Below, piece by piece: positions 11,693-13,518 of a DNA stretch of 13,518 nt. Below the pieces are notes generated by a model. The model ran no database searches. It had not been told where the DNA came from and worked only from the letters and a program-made list of their open reading frames with translations. How positions within the stretch are numbered: the first letter of the stretch is position 1; each line of letters starts with the position of its first letter. The stretch is from Methanocorpusculum sp. (GTDB lineage: Archaea > Halobacteriota > Methanomicrobia > Methanomicrobiales > Methanocorpusculaceae): NCBI GenBank assembly GCA_030539595.1, contig JAUNXW010000028.1, positions 1 through 13,518 on the forward strand. Reading direction: 5' to 3'. The position numbers and the translations under genes are program-made.

Positions 11693-12316
11693 TCACGGGT
11701 GTTTTTCTTTGTATGATGCTTCGGGTCCCATAGCCAGAAGTTCATCAAGCGTGTTCACGTTTCTGAAAGTCTCAAGCTGCGGGTCAAACTTTTTGAACTC
11801 ATCGGATAGAATCTTTTTTGTGTTCAGCGACAAAAGCATCGAATGAAGCGACGAACCTTTGTTTGACTTCATGTATTTTTTAACCGCGTCGACGTTGTAG
11901 ACCGCGTGAAGAGGTTCAAGATAAGAGTTCTCCCACTCTGGAATTATTGCGTCAAAGTCTCCGATGTTGTCAAACAAATAAGTGACGATAGAACGGTTGA
12001 TTGTGGGCATATCGCAGGCGGCAATAAAAACTGTATCACCGAAAATCTCATCAATTCCTGAAGCAATTCCGCCGATTGGTCCAAGACCAGACTCTTTATC
12101 CCACGTGCATCTGACAATATCGGGCAGACCTTTGAAGTGTTCGGTCTGTTTTTCGTTTTTTGCGACGATTAATATTTCATCGGCAATTCCGTCGAATGCA
12201 TTCACAAGTCTTGAGATAAACGAGCAGCCTTTGTATGAGAAAAAGTATTTTTCGCGTCCGTTCACGCGTTTCGCTTCACCGCCCGCAAGAATCATTGCTG
12301 AGCGTTTTATCGACAT
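11693..12316 (-). CDS. mobA: MobA-like molybdenum cofactor guanylyltransferase
   Basis: A 207-residue nucleotidyltransferase of the MobA type, which transfers GMP from GTP to molybdopterin cofactor, giving the guanine dinucleotide form. Motifs are the N-terminal ILAGGEAKRVNGREK (A11-G13, R17, G20, K23), GLGPIGGIASG at 77-87, the metal-binding CDMP at 101-104, and EPLHAVY at 134-140. All match MobA rather than sugar-phosphate nucleotidyltransferases, although archaeal MobA-like proteins can be functionally divergent. Its ATG lies inside the end of the ketopantoate reductase gene (10-base overlap), with GAGGAA at 12322-12327, so translation is coupled. Methanogens need the guanine dinucleotide cofactor for formylmethanofuran dehydrogenase and formate dehydrogenase. 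Confidence 0.88.
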   Translation of the reverse strand: MSIKRSAMILAGGEAKRVNGREKYFFSYKGCSFISRLVNAFDGIADEILIVAKNEKQTEHFKGLPDIVRCTWDKESGLGPIGGIASGIDEIFGDTVFIAACDMPTINRSIVTYLFDNIGDFDAIIPEWENSYLEPLHAVYNVDAVKKYMKSNKGSSLHSMLLSLNTKKILSDEFKKFDPQLETFRNVNTLDELLAMGPEASYKEKHP

Positions 12317-13221
12317 TTAAGTTCCTCTTTGAAGTGTGTCAGGTTGACGATGATTTCGTTTACAGGTGTTTTGATTCCGTGTTTTTTGCCGAGTTTAACT
12401 ATTGCGCCGTTGATGTAGTCGACTTCGGTAAGTCTCTTTGCGGCAATGTCCTGATACATTGAGCAGTAGTGAGTTGCTGTAGGCGGAATTTTTTGAGTTT
12501 TTAAGAATTCAAGATATTCTTCTGCGGTTTTCTGAGGCATTACAATTTCTTCGGCTTTGGAAACAGCGAAGGCTTCGTGAACTATTTTTGTGATTATGTT
12601 CCATGCGGGTTCTTTGAGGAGGTCGCCGTAAGGACATTCCATGACCGCGCCGAGAGGATTGAGCGAGCAGCTGTAGAAGGCTTTTGACCAGACAGCTCCT
12701 CTTACGTTTTCGGTTGCAAGAGACCTCATCCCGCATTCGTTGAAAAGGTTCGCGAGCGCCTGAACTTTTGCGTCGTTTCCTGAAGGGAAGCGTCCGAACT
12801 GAGTTTCTCCTCCGTCGACGGATACAAATATTTCGTTGTCTTTGACCCATTCAAATCCTGTGATTATCATTGCGCCGATGACGTTTTTTGTGTATTCGGA
12901 GATTATTTCTTCGTTGCCTATTCCGTTCTGGAGGCTGACTACATCGGCGTTTTTGAACAGGTGATGATATTCTTCGCAGATTGAGCGTGTTGCCGCTGAT
13001 TTTGTGGAGATTATTATGTAGTCCCATTCACCTTCGGGTGCTTTTGTTCCAACTTTAAGAGGTATTGTTTTTTCTCCCCAGATTCCTGTCATTTTGAATT
13101 TATTGTTATTGATTGCCGTGACGCATCTTTCTCTGGCAACGGCAAAGACTTCGGCTTTTTCCGATAATTTAGCGGCGACAGTGAGCCCGACTGCGCCAGC
13201 ACCCAAAACTAATATTCGCAT
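12307..13221 (-). CDS. panE: 2-dehydropantoate 2-reductase (ketopantoate reductase)
   Basis: A 304-residue NAD(P)H-dependent enzyme that reduces ketopantoate to pantoate for coenzyme A synthesis. The Rossmann motif GAGAVG is at residues 7-12, STKSAAT at 72-78, SLQNGIGNEE at 96-105, the catalytic lysine in VWSKAFY (K180), NPLGAV at 188-193, and the C-terminal RLTEVDYINGAIV with substrate-binding E266. All are in the expected order and spacing, and the length is normal. ATG at 13221 gives the canonical MRILVLGAGAVG N-terminus. It is the middle gene of a minus-strand set with a probable methanofuran gene upstream (49-base gap) and mobA downstream (overlapping). An inverted repeat lies immediately before the start codon. 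Confidence 0.93.
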   Translation of the reverse strand: MRILVLGAGAVGLTVAAKLSEKAEVFAVARERCVTAINNNKFKMTGIWGEKTIPLKVGTKAPEGEWDYIIISTKSAATRSICEEYHHLFKNADVVSLQNGIGNEEIISEYTKNVIGAMIITGFEWVKDNEIFVSVDGGETQFGRFPSGNDAKVQALANLFNECGMRSLATENVRGAVWSKAFYSCSLNPLGAVMECPYGDLLKEPAWNIITKIVHEAFAVSKAEEIVMPQKTAEEYLEFLKTQKIPPTATHYCSMYQDIAAKRLTEVDYINGAIVKLGKKHGIKTPVNEIIVNLTHFKEELKCR

Positions 13222-13222
13222 A

Positions 13223-13250
13223 GTTCTCTACATATATTACTTGAGAGAAC
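13223..13250. promoter_or_regulatory. Inverted repeat GTTCTCT/AGAGAAC before panE
   Basis: Perfect 7-base arms (13223-13229 and 13244-13250) are separated by 14 bases that contain ATATATTA. Arm centres are 21 bases apart, two helical turns, and the near arm ends 1 base before the panE ATG. It may be an operator for a dimeric regulator overlapping an AT-rich promoter element, or an RNA hairpin if the upstream gene reads through. Confidence 0.45.
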
Positions 13251-13270
13251 ATTAAAAGAGAGGTATTGTA

Positions 13271-13518
13271 TTATAGGCGTCTTCCAATCTGCCAAACCGC
13301 GTAAGCCGGCAAAGCATCTGCGGGAACACCAACATCCTTAGTCAAATCAGACCCGTTTACAAACGGAGCAAAAACGTGAGAACCTATACCCCCAACCAAG
13401 ATTTTATCGGCGTGCGACTTTTTCTTAACCGATTCAACCGCATCACAGACAACTTTACGCTGAGCCTGCCAAAAAGATTCAGCTACAGAAGCAGCCCCCA
13501 TCTCACCGATTTCCTCCA
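13271..13518 (-). CDS. Probable hydantoinase/oxoprolinase-like MfnF, methanofuran biosynthesis (C-terminal part)
   Basis: Only the last 81 residues are present; the frame is open through the right edge (EEIGEMGAASVAE continues upstream). The fragment has a helix VVCDAVESVKKK, then ADKILVGGIGSHVFAP and a closing GVPADALPAYAVWQIGRRL. This resembles the C-terminus of the archaeal H4MPT-linked C1 transfer pathway protein, a hydantoinase A-like ATPase-fold enzyme identified in methanogens as MfnF, which joins the furan and tyramine-glutamate halves of methanofuran. The A-x-x-A-L-P-A-Y-A-V tail is the main support. Another hydantoinase/oxoprolinase or ASKHA-type protein remains possible. Its position upstream of panE and mobA fits a cofactor operon. 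Confidence 0.5.
   Translation of the reverse strand, partial: EEIGEMGAASVAESFWQAQRKVVCDAVESVKKKSHADKILVGGIGSHVFAPFVNGSDLTKDVGVPADALPAYAVWQIGRRL

Noticed and set aside
12509..12850. A 113-codon arginine-rich open frame on the minus strand within the ketopantoate reductase region.
   Set aside because: It is in another frame of the same strand inside a gene whose motifs are all intact, and its Arg/Ser-rich translation is typical of an out-of-frame reading.

Overview
The window looks like an ordinary chromosomal stretch from a methanogenic euryarchaeon, most likely in or near the order Methanomicrobiales. The evidence is the gene content: archaeal ribosomal proteins L44e and S27e, aIF2-alpha, Nop10, a eukaryote-type primase small subunit, a GINS subunit, the archaeal lipid enzyme glycerol-1-phosphate dehydrogenase, and archaeal families of unknown function (UPF0058, UPF0179, DUF63). 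Genes are packed tightly with Shine-Dalgarno sites at coupled starts. Isolated genes have archaeal-style TATA boxes. I cannot assign a species, and I see no IS element, CRISPR array, tRNA or rRNA.

Layout. (1) Positions 3-618, plus strand: the tail of a metallo-beta-lactamase-fold hydrolase overlapping a small GIY-YIG (DUF123) protein. (2) Positions 624-6310, all minus strand, read from right to left: elp3, priS, a GINS subunit (Gins51 type), rpl44e, rps27e, aIF2-alpha, nop10 and a PAC2-family protein. This joins tRNA wobble modification, replication priming, the ribosome, translation initiation, RNA pseudouridylation and possibly proteasome assembly in one near-continuous run. The 53-residue nop10 overlaps the start of the PAC2 gene. 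(3) Positions 6311-7209: a 378-base noncoding gap dense in hairpins, the small UPF0058 gene (minus), and a divergent promoter region. (4) Positions 7210-8046: an ADP-ribosylglycohydrolase gene that is probably leaderless with a GTG start. Its 3' end overlaps a convergent UPF0179 gene. (5) Positions 8012-9558, minus strand: egsA followed by UPF0179. EgsA is divergent from a DUF63 membrane protein, with only 11 bases between the start codons. (6) Positions 10404-11691: a T-tract terminator, a two-winged-helix regulator with a palindrome in its promoter, and a small cysteine-rich protein with a hairpin-rich leader. (7) Positions 11693-13518, minus strand: a probable methanofuran-biosynthesis gene (partial), a ketopantoate reductase and a MobA-like guanylyltransferase, which together read as a cofactor operon.

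The most noteworthy signals are an internal tandem duplication with matched cysteines in UPF0179, a compact multi-hairpin element at 6391-6472 upstream of elp3, and palindromes sitting on or beside core promoters of the ribosomal-protein operon, the regulator gene and the ketopantoate reductase gene. No large, clearly novel multi-gene system is visible.
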